DNA from: Garcia nutans
Lineage: Eukaryota; Streptophyta; Magnoliopsida; Malpighiales; Euphorbiaceae
Reading direction: 5' to 3'
NCBI GenBank assembly: GCA_947685225.1
Contig: CANTUV010000007.1
Span: 19,426,501 to 19,490,500 of the forward strand
DNA length: 64,000 nucleotides
This document shows, piece after piece, positions 43,160 to 54,628 of this stretch. The position numbers and the translations under genes are program-made. Numbering within the stretch: the first letter of the stretch is position 1; every line of letters starts with the position of its first letter. The notes beneath the pieces are model-generated. The model was not told the DNA's origin. It searched no databases and worked only from the letters and a program-made list of their open reading frames with translations.

Positions 43160-45644
43160 ACATGCTTCAAGATCAAGAACTCGATCTAATGCTGAGTTAT
43201 TAGAGTTTATTCCATGGCATGAAGATGGAAATATAAGTCTACTAGCTGGGATGTAGCTTCATCGCAGTTCAAATCAAAAGAGCAAGGTAATTATTTAATT
43301 ATTTATTTTAACAGCAAATTATTATTTTTTATTTTTTTTCTTTTATATTTTTTCTTTTCTTTTCTTCTTATATTTCTTCTATTCTGTTTCTTCTTTTTTA
43401 TCTCTTTTTTAAATTATATTTTATATATTTTTGTTTGTTTTCTATTTGTTTTCTTTTTATTTTTTATTTTTATATATATATTTAGATTTAGGAAAAATAA
43501 ATTAATTAGATGAATATATGTAAGAATTTAAGTAAATAGATAGATTAAAAATATAATATAAATAAATTTAGCTTAAAAATAGGTGGTATTGATATAATGA
43601 TATACTTACCTCGTGCTGACTTACCTGGCTCCGTGTTAGTGTGATTGCTGCATTATCCGAGGTGGAGGGTGTGTCTACAAAGCCCGATAATGGTATGATG
43701 TAGGGCCTTCTCGGGTAAGGCAGATTATTCGAGATTGTGGTTTTGAAAGCTTCATCTTGCAATTACCATCCGATGAGTATCCGATAAACCAGAGTGTGGT
43801 TCAAGCATTGTCAGAACGGTGGATGGACACGACCCATACTTTTCAGTACCTATAGGAGAAATAACCATTGGCCTGGTTGATTGTATAGCTATAACTGGTA
43901 TCCCGTATTATGGCCTTCTGATCCCTCTTACCAATGATATTCTGACATTTGTAGAAATCCAACAATTAATTGGTATGGAACCATCATTTAAAGGGCCTTT
44001 CAAGATAAAAATTGAGCCAATTCCTAGTTATTGGATGAACTAGGAAGGACGAGTTCACAGAGATACAACTAAACAATATGCTCGAGAATTCTTGCTGTAT
44101 TTGCTCGGGTCTACCATTTTAGATAGCACTGAATTCACTATCCATTTGTCGGTATTGAGGGACCTTACTGATATGAGGATGGTACCACTTTAAGGCTAGG
44201 GTGAACCTGGTCTTACCTATCTTTATCATGGTCTTGGCAAAATTTGCAGAAATAAGAAGTCCTTTATTGGCTTTATGGTGATTGTCGAGATACTCGTCTT
44301 CTACCAATGTCAATTTTATTCTTATTCTTGCATGAATTTGATTTTTATTATTGTTGTAGGCATGGGCATATGAGCACAATCTTGTGAGGGTACTTGGTAT
44401 TTCCCAAGAGAGAGTCGAGTATCAGAGATTAAATTTTTGGTTGTCAGATCATGTAGGAGTTCCCGCCTCTCACCATGTGCATATCCAATGCTTCGTCTTG
44501 AGCTGCTTAACCTGGGACCAGGTAAAATAGCATTATTATACTTTAAAATTTATATAAAAGTTCACTTACCTTATGTCATTTTGTAGGTGAATTTGTCCTG
44601 GTGGAGCACAAAAGAGTGGACAAATTGGACTTCCTCCATGAATGCCGTACTGCCTTTTCAACATACAAGCCGAGTCATTGCCAGCCCTGTGTCTAGTGGC
44701 TGGTTTCATAGAGAGAGAGTATACGAGTGATTTCTTGGTCTCGAGTAGCAGAGGATCCCGATGCGTTGCTAGGAATATACTTTAAATATTATATCAATGC
44801 CGGAGAATGCATGGTAGTTGGCTCGACACGATTATGATGTTGAAACCTTTCTCTATCCACCGGGTGCATCTTATACCCAGTTTATTCAAATAGGGCTTTC
44901 AAACTTTGACGTATCTCCTGTTGGTGTACGGGAAATTTCTAAAGAAAATGAGAATAGTGATGAAGAGGAACATCATGGAGAGGGAGGAGAGTTTATTCCA
45001 CATCTTGGAGCTAGCACTTCTCAGGTAAACTTTTACCATTTTTCCATTGCAATAGCTTCTTTCTTAACTTATTTTGACTTTTTTAATGATTTTTGTAGGT
45101 TGCTGGTTCATTTGATCATGAGGCTGAACCTTCTTTTACTGCTCCTTCATTTGCTCATTCTAGTCTTCCGGATATGCCATCTCATCCACAGGGCGTTGAC
45201 ATGAATTACCTGGTAGATTTTCTTATTCCATGATAATTTATGCTATATGTATGCATGATTATGTATGCTCTTACTATTTTCCTTTCTGGCTCACAGCGGA
45301 TGCTTAAAGAACAAAACAAGAAACTTCAAGAAGAGTTGGCCACTAGTCGTCAGCAGGTTTTCCATTTTGAAAATTTGTACCATCAGTCAGAGCAAAATTT
45401 TTGAGACTTCCGGTTTCAGGGGATGAGAGATCCTGGTGCTTCTTCATCTAGAGGCCCCCAAGCTGATGACCATGAGATCCTTTTGTCTACTTTTGATGAG
45501 GATCATTACAAATCGAAACTCCAAGGTAATAGAGATTCTGGTGCTCCTGCTTCGGGCGAACTCGGGATGGGTGATTTGCCTCCTCCTCCAACAGGTGATG
45601 ATTATTTTAGAGCTTTATTTGATGATTTGCCACATCCTTCTTAG
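43160..45644 (+). pseudogene. PMD (plant mobile domain) protein, antisense intron-containing gene of Tat-R
   Basis: Exon 1 ends at 43286 before gtaatt (NAELLEFIPWHEDGNISLL). The PMD core follows at about 43690-44310: IIRDCGFESFILQLP, ALSERWMDTTHTF, a one-base frameshift near 43845, VPIGEITIGLVDCIAITGIP, LYLLGSTILDST, LTYLYHGLG. Exon 44360-44521 (162 nt) is fully open (AWAYEHNLVRVLGISQERVE). A 65-bp intron, exon 44587-45024 (438 nt, four stops, no frameshift), a 74-bp intron, exon 45099-45212 (114 nt, open), an 84-bp intron and a last exon 45297-45644 with a coiled coil and an acidic tail follow. Splice sites are gt...ag and internal exons are multiples of three. The PMD family is found in plant host proteins and in several transposon groups; its biochemical role is unclear. 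The direction is opposite to gag. Confidence 0.75.
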
Positions 45645-47076
45645 TAATGTATGAATATTGCATCAATTGAGGAAGTATTGTATAATAAGCATAATGATAA
45701 AAATAATAATGATGATATATAATTTATATTTTTACTGCAACACTTTTTTTATCTAGCCTTCATATCTTCTCCTTGCCCCCAATGATTTTTCTTATGCAGG
45801 CTCTGATTGATGTTTGGGTTGTCTAGTTCTTCTCACAAGCATGGATTTCTTCCTTTCTTTTGCAAAATGACTGGAGTTTCCTCAAGCAAGGGGTCTTCTA
45901 TGCCCCCCTGATTCAATATCTTCTTTTGATTCTTTGCTTCACAAGTTGTTTGAATGATTCCTCGACTCACAGACCAAGGTGATCACCGAAAATATTCATA
46001 TTGACTCCTTCTAAATGCCCATTTAAGTCTTGCTTTGGAATGACAGGATGCTTCACTATTATGGCTTTTATCTTTGAGATATTAAAAACATGAATAATGG
46101 AGGCCCCAAGCAGCAGAGTTACATCCTTTCCAAACTATGTTTTGGCATGTTAGTTGGTAGCTTCTTCATAACATTACCAATAATCATTTCCTTTGCTCAA
46201 TGTGTCTTTCGAGGTCCAATAGTTCAACATACTCCCCTTAACTTGAAGGTTTTGTGTGACAAAAACATTTTTTTTTTTAATTTTGATTTTGAATTTTGAT
46301 TTTGAAATCAAATGTTGGCTTTGCAAAATTAATGTCAATTTACTTCAGGACTTGATTTTTCAAATTAACATATCTATAACATGACAACCCTAGTTACCCT
46401 ACTAAACTTAGGAATTATTTCTATTTATGTCATAACTGTTGTACTTCAGATTGGCACATACACATTACTTTGTCAATGGTCTCATTTGAGTTTGAATATT
46501 GTCTATCTCATATGCATGCTTATTCAAAATATCTCCACTAATAGACTCTACCTACCAAGAGAGATCAACATGTTTTTGATAGGCTTGAAATGTGGTGTAT
46601 AAGGGACATGGGTTTAAGTGAAGGCCATTTAGAGATTGGAGCCGTAGTAACACTATGAGCAAATCCTCACACTACAAATTTCTTATTTTAACTTTAGGCA
46701 TCTGGGATAATCTTGCTAGACTCCAAATTCCTTTTATCTTCTTGGCATTAATCTGGATCTTGATTAGGGTAGTCTTTGACCTTGCAAAAAGTTTGGTATC
46801 CAAATTTGTTTATTTTCTTCTTCTCCCTTTCTTTTTCTTAATCTTCCCTTTCTTTGATCATTTTATCATTTTATCCTTTACTCCTGCAGGACTGTCAAGT
46901 ATAGGACTTTTGAGAATTGGGTGACCTTTCTTCTTTTTCTCTGATTTTGATCAAATCTTTCGTTGGGTTGGACCAATTCAAGTCAAACTGTACTTATAAA
47001 CCAAATGGAAGCCTTTTGCTGCTTTAGGTAAAAAAGAACTCAGTTGTCTTTCTAAACCGCCTTTTTAGGTTTTATC
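45645..47076. other. Non-coding block between the antisense PMD gene and the pyrimidine tract
   Basis: AT-rich. The part near 47058 resembles the repeat after the Tat-L pol stop (18581-18730). No pol motif is recognisable on the minus strand, so pol is deleted or was never part of this copy. Confidence 0.5.
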
Positions 47077-47192
47077 TTTCTTTTCTTCTTCTTTTTTTTT
47101 CTTTGTCTCTTTTCTTTCTTTTGTCCTTTTTTTCTTTTCTTTTCTTTTCTCTTTTTTCTTTTCTTTTTTTCTTTTCTTTTTGTTTTTTTTGT
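47077..47192. repeat. Polypyrimidine tract (polypurine on the Tat strand)
   Basis: About 115 bp almost entirely of C and T on the plus strand, made of tttctttt-like units. It is a low-complexity tract with triplex-forming composition. Confidence 0.85.
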
Positions 47193-47958
47193 TCAAGCTC
47201 TAAAAGAGTTTTCTTGTTTGTACCAACTTGGATTTCTAATAATGGATGAGTGGAGTGACATAAATCTTCTTTAACAGGGATAAATCATTTGTTACTCTGA
47301 TGTTATCTTGATAGACTGGAGATATTAGGTAAACTTCAACTACCCTTATGGTCTTGAGAACATGATCTTGACTATTCATTCCTTTCTTTAATCTTCTTGC
47401 CTCTTCACCTTAGTGATCATAAGACTTGTCAAAAGTATCACAACAACTCAGGGTAGGTTGTTGGGAGTTTGTAAGCCAATGAAAAGAAAGCTGAAAAATT
47501 TTATGAAGGCTCAAAGGGACAACTAGGGATTGATATTTAATTGGGTGGATACTAGTTGTTGGCTAACCAAATAATGCCTAGATCATTTCTCCCTTAAATA
47601 AATAGAGTTCAATTTCACATTGAAAGTTTGTCAAAGCATGTTCTAAGACTGACTAGGACCTAGACAAAAGTAATTATGCAAGAGCCCTCTCTAAGTAAGC
47701 ATACACAACTTAATGCTATAGATTAATTTTCTCACCTAGTAAAGTCATTCAAGTCATGATGCATAGACACATTAATTTATGAACATCAAGCTAGATTCCT
47801 CATTGGTTGAGCTTCAAAATGAACAAAGACCAACAAATTTTTTTGATGAAAGTAGTTTATTCAAATAAATTTAAATTTGAAAAACATGATTGGTCCAATT
47901 AAATATTAAAGAAAGCAAAATTGAAAAGCAACATTCAAGCTAAGGAAAGTTTGTTGAG
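47193..47958. other. Tat-R sequence just 3' of gag, non-coding
   Basis: AT-rich, no ORF or recognisable domain. It starts where the protease domain would be expected after gag. Confidence 0.45.
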
Positions 47959-49105
47959 TTAAGCTCCTTCTCCTTTCACATCTTCAACATTCCCATCTTG
48001 AAAAGAGGATAAGACAAAATCTTCTTCCAATCCTTTTCCTACTATGAAGGTTGCTGGTGGTGGCACTCTATTGAACCTTCGCAATGGATTGTCTTTGGTG
48101 TTTGGCTTGTTGGGCTCGGGCAGCTGTCCACTACCAATCAAATTTTGGATCTCATGCCTCAACCTCACACATCTATCCATGTCGTGTCCTTGCATTTGAT
48201 GAAATTGACAAAATGCCTTAGTGTCGAAATTAGGTGGGAGAGGGTTAGGCAAAGGACGAGGATTTAAGGGTTGTAACAATCCCTTCCTTTGAGCTTATTG
48301 AGAACCTAAGACAGTGGTTTCCCCGATTCTAAAAACTTTCTTATTCATTGGTTAGTAGCATTAACACCAACTGCCTTTTGCATGATTTGGCTACCAGACT
48401 GATAGTTTCCTTTCTCGTTCCTTCTTGTTGAAAAATAGTTCTTCTCTCTTTCCCATTCTTTAATTTGTAGACCAGCTTGGAGGAGATCTTTGAAATCATG
48501 GATGAGTGTATGAGGCATCCTTTCACGAAGACTAGGGAACACCCCTCTCACAATCATCATTATTTGACCGGATTCATCGGGCCTTTTCTTAAGCGAAGCG
48601 ACCTTATTTCTCCATCTTTTCACATAGTCCACAAAATTCTCATTTGGCCTTTGTCTGATGGACTCCACTTCCATTAAGGTAACTTCCATTTCAACATTGT
48701 ATCCAAATTGTTGGATGAAGGCTTTGTATAGCATATCCCAACTCTTTTGTGTTCCTTCTTCTAAGATATTGAACCAATTTTGGACAATAGGATCCAATGA
48801 GAGTATGAAATACCTTAGTGTTTGAGCCTTAGTAGCTCGGGCAGACTGAATAGCAGTGATATACTTCTTCACATGGAGGTGAGGATTTTCGGTACCATCA
48901 AACTTTGCAAAAGATGGCATCTTGAATTTGTACGAAACTTCTTCGTCTAGCTTAAATAATTTGTCAACTTCGGACATTTCTTCGGTTTTCAGCTTCTTCT
49001 TAAATTTCTTTTCTAAATCCGCAATCATCTTTCAACATTAGAAATCTTAGTTTTCTCCATAGCTGATCTTTCAACAATCTTCGGTTCTTTCTTCTTCGCA
49101 AGGGA
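47959..49105 (-). pseudogene. gag: Tat-R gag (two frameshifts, one stop)
   Basis: Minus-strand segments: an N-terminal basic stretch (LAKKKEPKIVERS, about 49105-49030, other frame), then 49028-48345 with the Gag core (PSFAKFDGTENPHLHVKKYI, LIHDFKDLLQAGLQIKEWER). After a frame change the segment 48279-47959 holds the Tat-type knuckle CQFHQMQGHDMDRC followed by LRHEIQNLIGSGQLP. A TAA lies in the linker near 48296. The FxHxxxGHxxxxC spacing and following LRH.IQ.LI are typical of Tat/Ogre-clade Gag. It ends with TAA rather than continuing into a protease. The right border is a truncated Tekay-like LTR. Confidence 0.85.
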
Positions 49106-49419
49106 TCTCAAGCCTAAACTCGACTCGATCTAGCTGAACTCTCCGGCTCAACCGAATCTACCCTGTCATCTGTGCGATAAATCACAATCGCGCTAAGCCA
49201 ACGGCGTAGTGGTACAACCCATGATAACATTATGATTCATGTAATGCCAATGTCAAACTTTCAAGAATTAGAAGCAATATACAAGGATATTATATTTCAT
49301 AACATTAAATTTCGTTACCATATTCAATTGTTCCATTAATCATAATTCACATTAAAGCAAAGAAAAGCATGGGTGCAAAAGAAACTAATATGCCATTCAA
49401 ATTCCAGAGTTAATGTTTT

Positions 49420-52333
49420 TGTCACGACCCAACTTATACATATGTACAGTACGTCCATGTACAGTAAGAGGAACCATCTCGAGAAGCTACTCAAGAGCGC
49501 GAAGTGAAGGGAAGTTCTGTAGAAATGAAAAGACCTATTTGAAAAGATTGCAAAGTTTTGTGGAGGTGACTGTAATTACCAAAAGTTGTTCCGAAGGTCC
49601 TTAATAGTGCATATAACAGACTCCGGAAATGGAAAGTAGAGAAAAATCGGGTAGCAACGGCGCGACACGATTTTTCCCGAAAATGCACGGTTTGGAAGAT
49701 ATAGGGGATTTTGACCAGGGGCATCATGGTCATTTTCAAAAGTGTCTCGAAAGTAATAATGGATCTCAAAAATTAAAAGTAGAGGAAAAACTGAGTCAAA
49801 AAGTGTACCACAGCATTCGGCTGAAGTGTGCGGTTTAAAAGCTACGAACGAGTAATCGCTGGAGGGTATTTTGGTATTTTCACATCTTAGACCATAAAAT
49901 TACAGCACAAGGAGGTTGAGGGGCCAAAATATAATTAAAAGTAAGTCCAAGGGCTTGGGTTTTAAATAAATAAAAGAAAGAGACATTTGGACCAATGAGA
50001 ATTAGCCATTTTCCCACTTAAGTGTACCAATGGGAAATCAACACTTACACCATCACATCAAAACCTCTCTTGGTTGCCATTTGGAGGAGAGAACACCAAA
50101 TAAATAAAAGCCAAGAGCTCTCTTTGTTCTTGCTTGGCCGAATTGAAGAGAAAGGGAAAAGAGAGAGAGATTGTTTTTCAAGTAGCTAATTTTGGTTGCA
50201 AACTTAGGTAGAGAATAAGACTTTAAGGTAAGGAAATTCATCTATGGTCCTATTTCTTTCATTGGTTATATTATTTGCAAGATACAAATGAGAGAATAAA
50301 TATGATGATTATAGAAAATTTAAGAAGTTGAAGAGAAAGTGAAAGAGATGATTTGCACATATAAGATTAAGGATAAAAAGGATGACTAGTAGTATTAGTT
50401 AGCAAAATAAGGCATGAAGCGCTTAAATTTTATTATGTTCTTGGCATGGATTTTATGAAAATTATTGGAAATCAAGAAGTGAGAGAGAAGGAAGCAAAGA
50501 AGGCATAAAAGAACTAGAAACAAGTGAAAAGAATTAAGGTTTGGTACTTAAATCATTGCCTTTTCAATTAATCCACATATTTTGCATTAAGGGACTTTTG
50601 AAATGGTTTTGAAATGATGCTATTATGTATAGTAAATATGTGGGAAAGTGCTCTTGAACCATTTGTAATCAATTGATTGTGAAAAGAATGAAAACAAAAC
50701 AAACTAGCTAAATTTGCTCAATTATCCATAAACTTTGATGAACTTTTAATCACCCCTTTGGTTTGATTTTTGAAAGAGGGACCCTTTGTCCTTCAATGGT
50801 ATCACAAAAGGAGTCTAAAAATCAATTTTGCAAGAAAAAAATGAATTTCCCTCAAGTTTTGGAAATTTGGGCCGAATGGTCCCTTTTGGGCACCATTCTG
50901 CAGCTTTCATTTTGGGCAGTCCGTTGAAGGGGTAAACGAAGGAATTTTCCCATGAAATTTTACATGCATTTAGTTAACTTATGAAAGTGTTTTCCTGCAA
51001 AAATTTAGCCAAAAATAAGTTTGTTTACTTGGTCAAAACGGTTGCCAAAGTTGACTGATTTTCAGCAGTAAAACAGATTTTACCATTTAGTTGACGCGAG
51101 CCATTGTGTTGCCGATTTTACGCGCCGCGCCACTATTCATTTGGTCATTTTTTCTAAATGTGTTAAAACTTGAATATTATGATATGGATTGATGTTAAAT
51201 CATATAAAATGACATGAAGGAGAATTGGAAATGATCAGAATGGCATCATGACAAGCTATTCCGACAATACGTGCATTATGGAAAAATCATGGCTTATTGA
51301 ATATCATGATCAAATTAATTAATAAATTGTTTACGCTCTACTTGGTTATGACAGAACCCTTGAGATAAGGGTATGATGCATCATACTATTATTGCAGTAC
51401 TGCTCATGACATGACATGGTATTCTGGCTGAAGGCCGATGATTACAATGACATGATCAATGATTCAATGAACAATGGCTATTAGCACATGTGCAAGAATT
51501 ATGATGAAGGATGATGAAATATGCACCATGACGCATATCATCCTGTAATATCTCACCATGATGAGATATGTTTATCATGACCCTTCCTTATCCGCTGATG
51601 TTCTGTTAAACCAGTAGAGCACCTAAATTGATAAAAGCAAAACAAGTAATTTCTAAATTCAGAATATGGGATTTAATCTTTTATCATTATGTTTAGATCT
51701 TATTCATTGATTTAAAGTATTCAAATACATGTTTTTATTTAATTACTCTTTTAATCTATTTATTTAATGCAATGATTTAAGTACCCACTAAGCAAACGCT
51801 TAGCGAGTTTAGTTTTCTTTTCTAACCTCTTAGGTTGAGCGAGAAGCTGTTTTCTGCAGTGTCTCGAGCAGCTGGTGTTGGCAACTTTTCAGATAGAAAG
51901 TTATTATAAGTAATGTAACTAGAATGGCATGTACATATGTTAGCGTAAACTAAGAATTGTATGTATGACTAGTAAAAGACCAAAGTACGTATGCTAAGTA
52001 TATTAACTACTGTATGTTGGTATGAATTAGTGTGTATGGATGTGTGTGTAGAAGTGTGAAATTTTAATGCAGGTTTTGGTGGAGGATATAAGGAGGTCGA
52101 CTATAGAAGTGCTTGAGATTGATTGAGATTGATTGGTTGAGATAAAAAATATTTTCATTAAATCAAAAAAATCAGTTTTGGCGACACTTGGGACCACCAA
52201 TTATAGGGGAAACTCTGGCAAAATTTTTGTAAAATGTGTATTATAAATTGACTAAGTATAGAACCAAGACTCGAATATCATAAAATAGCATTCCATCTTG
52301 GTCTATAAACATAAGCTAAGATGGGGTGTTACA
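49420..52333 (+). repeat. 5' LTR of the 49420 chromovirus (2914 bp)
   Basis: Starts TGTCACGACCC and ends GGGGTGTTACA, followed after five bases by the PBS. It contains the cttagcgagttt block near 51800 related to the gcgctaagcc block of Tekay LTRs. Confidence 0.92.
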
Positions 52334-52338
52334 TTTAG

Positions 52339-52350
52339 TGGTATCAGAAC
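52339..52350 (+). other. Primer binding site (initiator tRNA-Met type, one mismatch)
   Basis: TGGTATCAGAAC differs from the usual TGGTATCAGAGC by one base. Confidence 0.85.
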
Positions 52351-52493
52351 ATTGGTTTAGTTGATTCTGGGTAGTTAGTTGAATCAAACTGTGAATGCAT
52401 GGTACATAGGTTTAGGAAGGGAATTTTAATAAGCTGATGAGTATGTTTATGATGCTTATTAGTAATATTGTGGTATTGATAACATGAGTGAGG

Positions 52494-53012
52494 ATGAGTG
52501 ATTCGAAGCAACCAGCTAAATTGGCTTTAGGTCCTAAACCTTATTCTCGGGCCAGCACAAGTGAGAAACAAGCCATAGATAAGAAGCTTTTTGAATTGGG
52601 GAAGGAGAATCTGTGCCAGAAAATTAAAATGGAAGCCAGAGAGTGAGAAATAGCAGAGTTAAAAGAAGAATTAGTTAGAATGAAAGGGAAACAGGAGGAG
52701 CAAGAGGAAGTAATAGATCAGTTGAGAGATTTGAGACTCCAGGACCGGGAAGACTTAGTGTTAGCCCTGGATAATAGTAGGCTCTTGATGGAAGATGTTA
52801 GGGCGTTACAAGTGGATAAGAGGCAAACTACAGTAGAGCTTGAGAATGTAAATCGTTTGGCTAGGACCTTGCAAGGAAGGGTAGAGATGTTACAGGATAG
52901 AATGGACGAACTCCCTCGTAACCTTCCTAGAGTTCAGTCTAATGAGGTAGATCCGGATCCTATGGAGCTTGTTTCAGATAGTGCTACCTCTCCCCGAGCT
53001 CTTACTTATTGA
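52494..53012 (+). pseudogene. ORF0: coiled-coil protein upstream of gag (one in-frame stop)
   Basis: The ATG at 52494 opens a 172-codon frame ending at TGA 53010-53012, with a single TGA at 52644. It begins MSDSKQPAKLALGPKPYSRA. It then becomes a long heptad-rich helix (IAELKEELVRMKGKQEEQEE, DNSRLLMEDVRALQVDKRQT, LARTLQGRVEMLQDRMDELP) and ends in an acidic tail. There is no Gag core or zinc knuckle. It is separated from the gag ATG (53373) by 360 bp. The intact Tekay at 28659 has no such ORF in its 145-bp leader. A coiled coil suggests oligomerisation or binding to Gag, but I do not recognise the family. Confidence 0.55.
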
Positions 53013-53372
53013 GCTGTGATGGGCTAATGATTTTGCTACCCCTTTGGTTATGTATATAGGCGGATAAAAATGCAACAGTAGATAGGCCATTTTATTGTAA
53101 ATAGATATAAATAGGCCGGACAAGTAACAAACTAATATAGGTCATTTTGCTGTACATAGATGTAAAATAGGCCATAATAGGAGTATGTGATGATGTATGT
53201 TAAATATGTATGAAAACGCAATTATGTAAATAAATAAGGTTATGTTTATATTAAGTATATGATATGAAATTATGATTGGAATTTATCTATGTACATGCCA
53301 TATAGGAAATTTAATATGCCAAGCCAAACCAGCTGCTAACGTTATTATGATATATATGTATATGATTGTAGA
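53013..53372 (+). other. Spacer between ORF0 and gag
   Basis: 360 bp, AT-rich, no ORF. It includes two related segments with gtacatagatgtaaa-like text (about 53100 and 53160). Confidence 0.4.
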
Positions 53373-54628
53373 ATGTCGCAAGAAGTTGAATCACAGAGAG
53401 CCGTAGACGAGGAGGTCGAGTCACGTGCCTCCGTGCCTACGAATGTAGAGGAGAGTCTTGGAACTATGCCCCAACTAGCAGCAGCGGCCGCGGAAGGCCC
53501 CGATGCTTATTTATGACAGATGGCAGCAGCATTTCAACAAATGGCAGGAATGGTACCTGCTACTGCCGAAAGAGAGAGAAAGGCCCCAATCGAGAAATTA
53601 AGGAAGTATGGGGCTAAGGAATTTAAAGCCAGTAGGGAAGAAGGATCTGAGGAAGCGGAATACTAGTTAGATAGTACTATTAGAGCGTTGGATCAATTAA
53701 GGTGCACACTAGAGGAAAGATTTATTTGTGCCACGTCTCTTTTGGTTGAAGAAGCGTACATTTGGTGGGAGATTACACAGCAGCGTGTGCCACCAGAACA
53801 GTAGACATGGGAATTTTTCCAAACCGAGTTTAAGAAGAGATATATCACCGAGGCATACTTAAAATGTAAAAAGGAATGAATTCATGTACTTAAAGCAAGG
53901 AAGAATGACGGTATCCGAGTATGAAAAAGAGTTCACTCGTCTTAGTAAGTACGCGAGGAGAATGATAGAAACAGAACAGGAAAGATGCCAGAGATTCTTA
54001 GAAGGATTAAATAATGAAATCAAAGTGCAATTGGTAGCCATAGATATATCAGAATTTTCCAAGCTTGTTGCAAAGTCTTTGGAAGTTGAGAAAGTACAAG
54101 TGGATGAGAGGAATAGGCATCAGCGCATGCAACAAAAAAAGGACGCAAACTCGAGGCCCGGGATGACCTCAGTAGGCCCAAAAGAGATTCATGGGAGGAA
54201 ATAGTTCTATACAACAAGGCCGACGATCTCAGAATCAGAGGTTAGGCCGAGGTATGAGTTATCAAACATCTGTAGCCAGTGCATTGGGGTCGTTTGGAAG
54301 AGGCTTCGAAAGAGGATTAAGTAGAGGCAGAGGAAGAAGTAACAATCCAGGAATTAGTGGAGGATTTGGAAGAAACACGGGTTTTGAAGGATATACTTTT
54401 CCTCTATGTGAGCATTGTGGACGAAGACATGGGGGTGAATGTTGGTATTTAACCGAAGGATGCTGGGAATGTGGAGCACCAGACCATATAAAGGTGAACT
54501 GCCCTAAAATACAGATGAATACTCCTACACCAACGGAGAGGTCACAGCCTACCTTTGGCAGAGGCCGAGGTAGAGGAAGAGGAGGTAATCCAAATTTTCA
54601 AAAGGCACAATCAGAGACTGTTAACTAG
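53373..54628 (+). pseudogene. gag: gag of the 49420 chromovirus (stops and two frameshifts)
   Basis: Starts ATG at 53373 (MSQEVESQRAVDEEVES). In-frame stops are at 53514, 53664 and 53802; the frame then shifts near 53880 (to the MYLKQGRMTVSEYEKEFTRL segment, Gag core) and again near 54190. An Arg/Gly-rich linker precedes CWECGAPDHIKVNC (zinc knuckle near 54460), and a second RGRGRGRGG stretch ends the domain. Further upstream CEHCGRRHGGEC near 54413 is a second Cys-His cluster. A TAG at 54626-54628 separates it from protease, in the same frame as pol. Confidence 0.85.

Noticed and set aside
45402..45422. Considered an additional intron at atttttgagacttccggtttcag in the PMD gene
   Set aside because: No gt donor precedes it; the frame is continuous across it apart from a TGA that both Tat copies share, so a simple nonsense codon is more likely.
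46090..46924. Plus-strand frames of 69-89 codons rich in Phe, Leu and Ile, resembling membrane segments
   Set aside because: Low-complexity AT/CT-rich DNA in the non-coding part of Tat-R; no family match and no matching frame in Tat-L.
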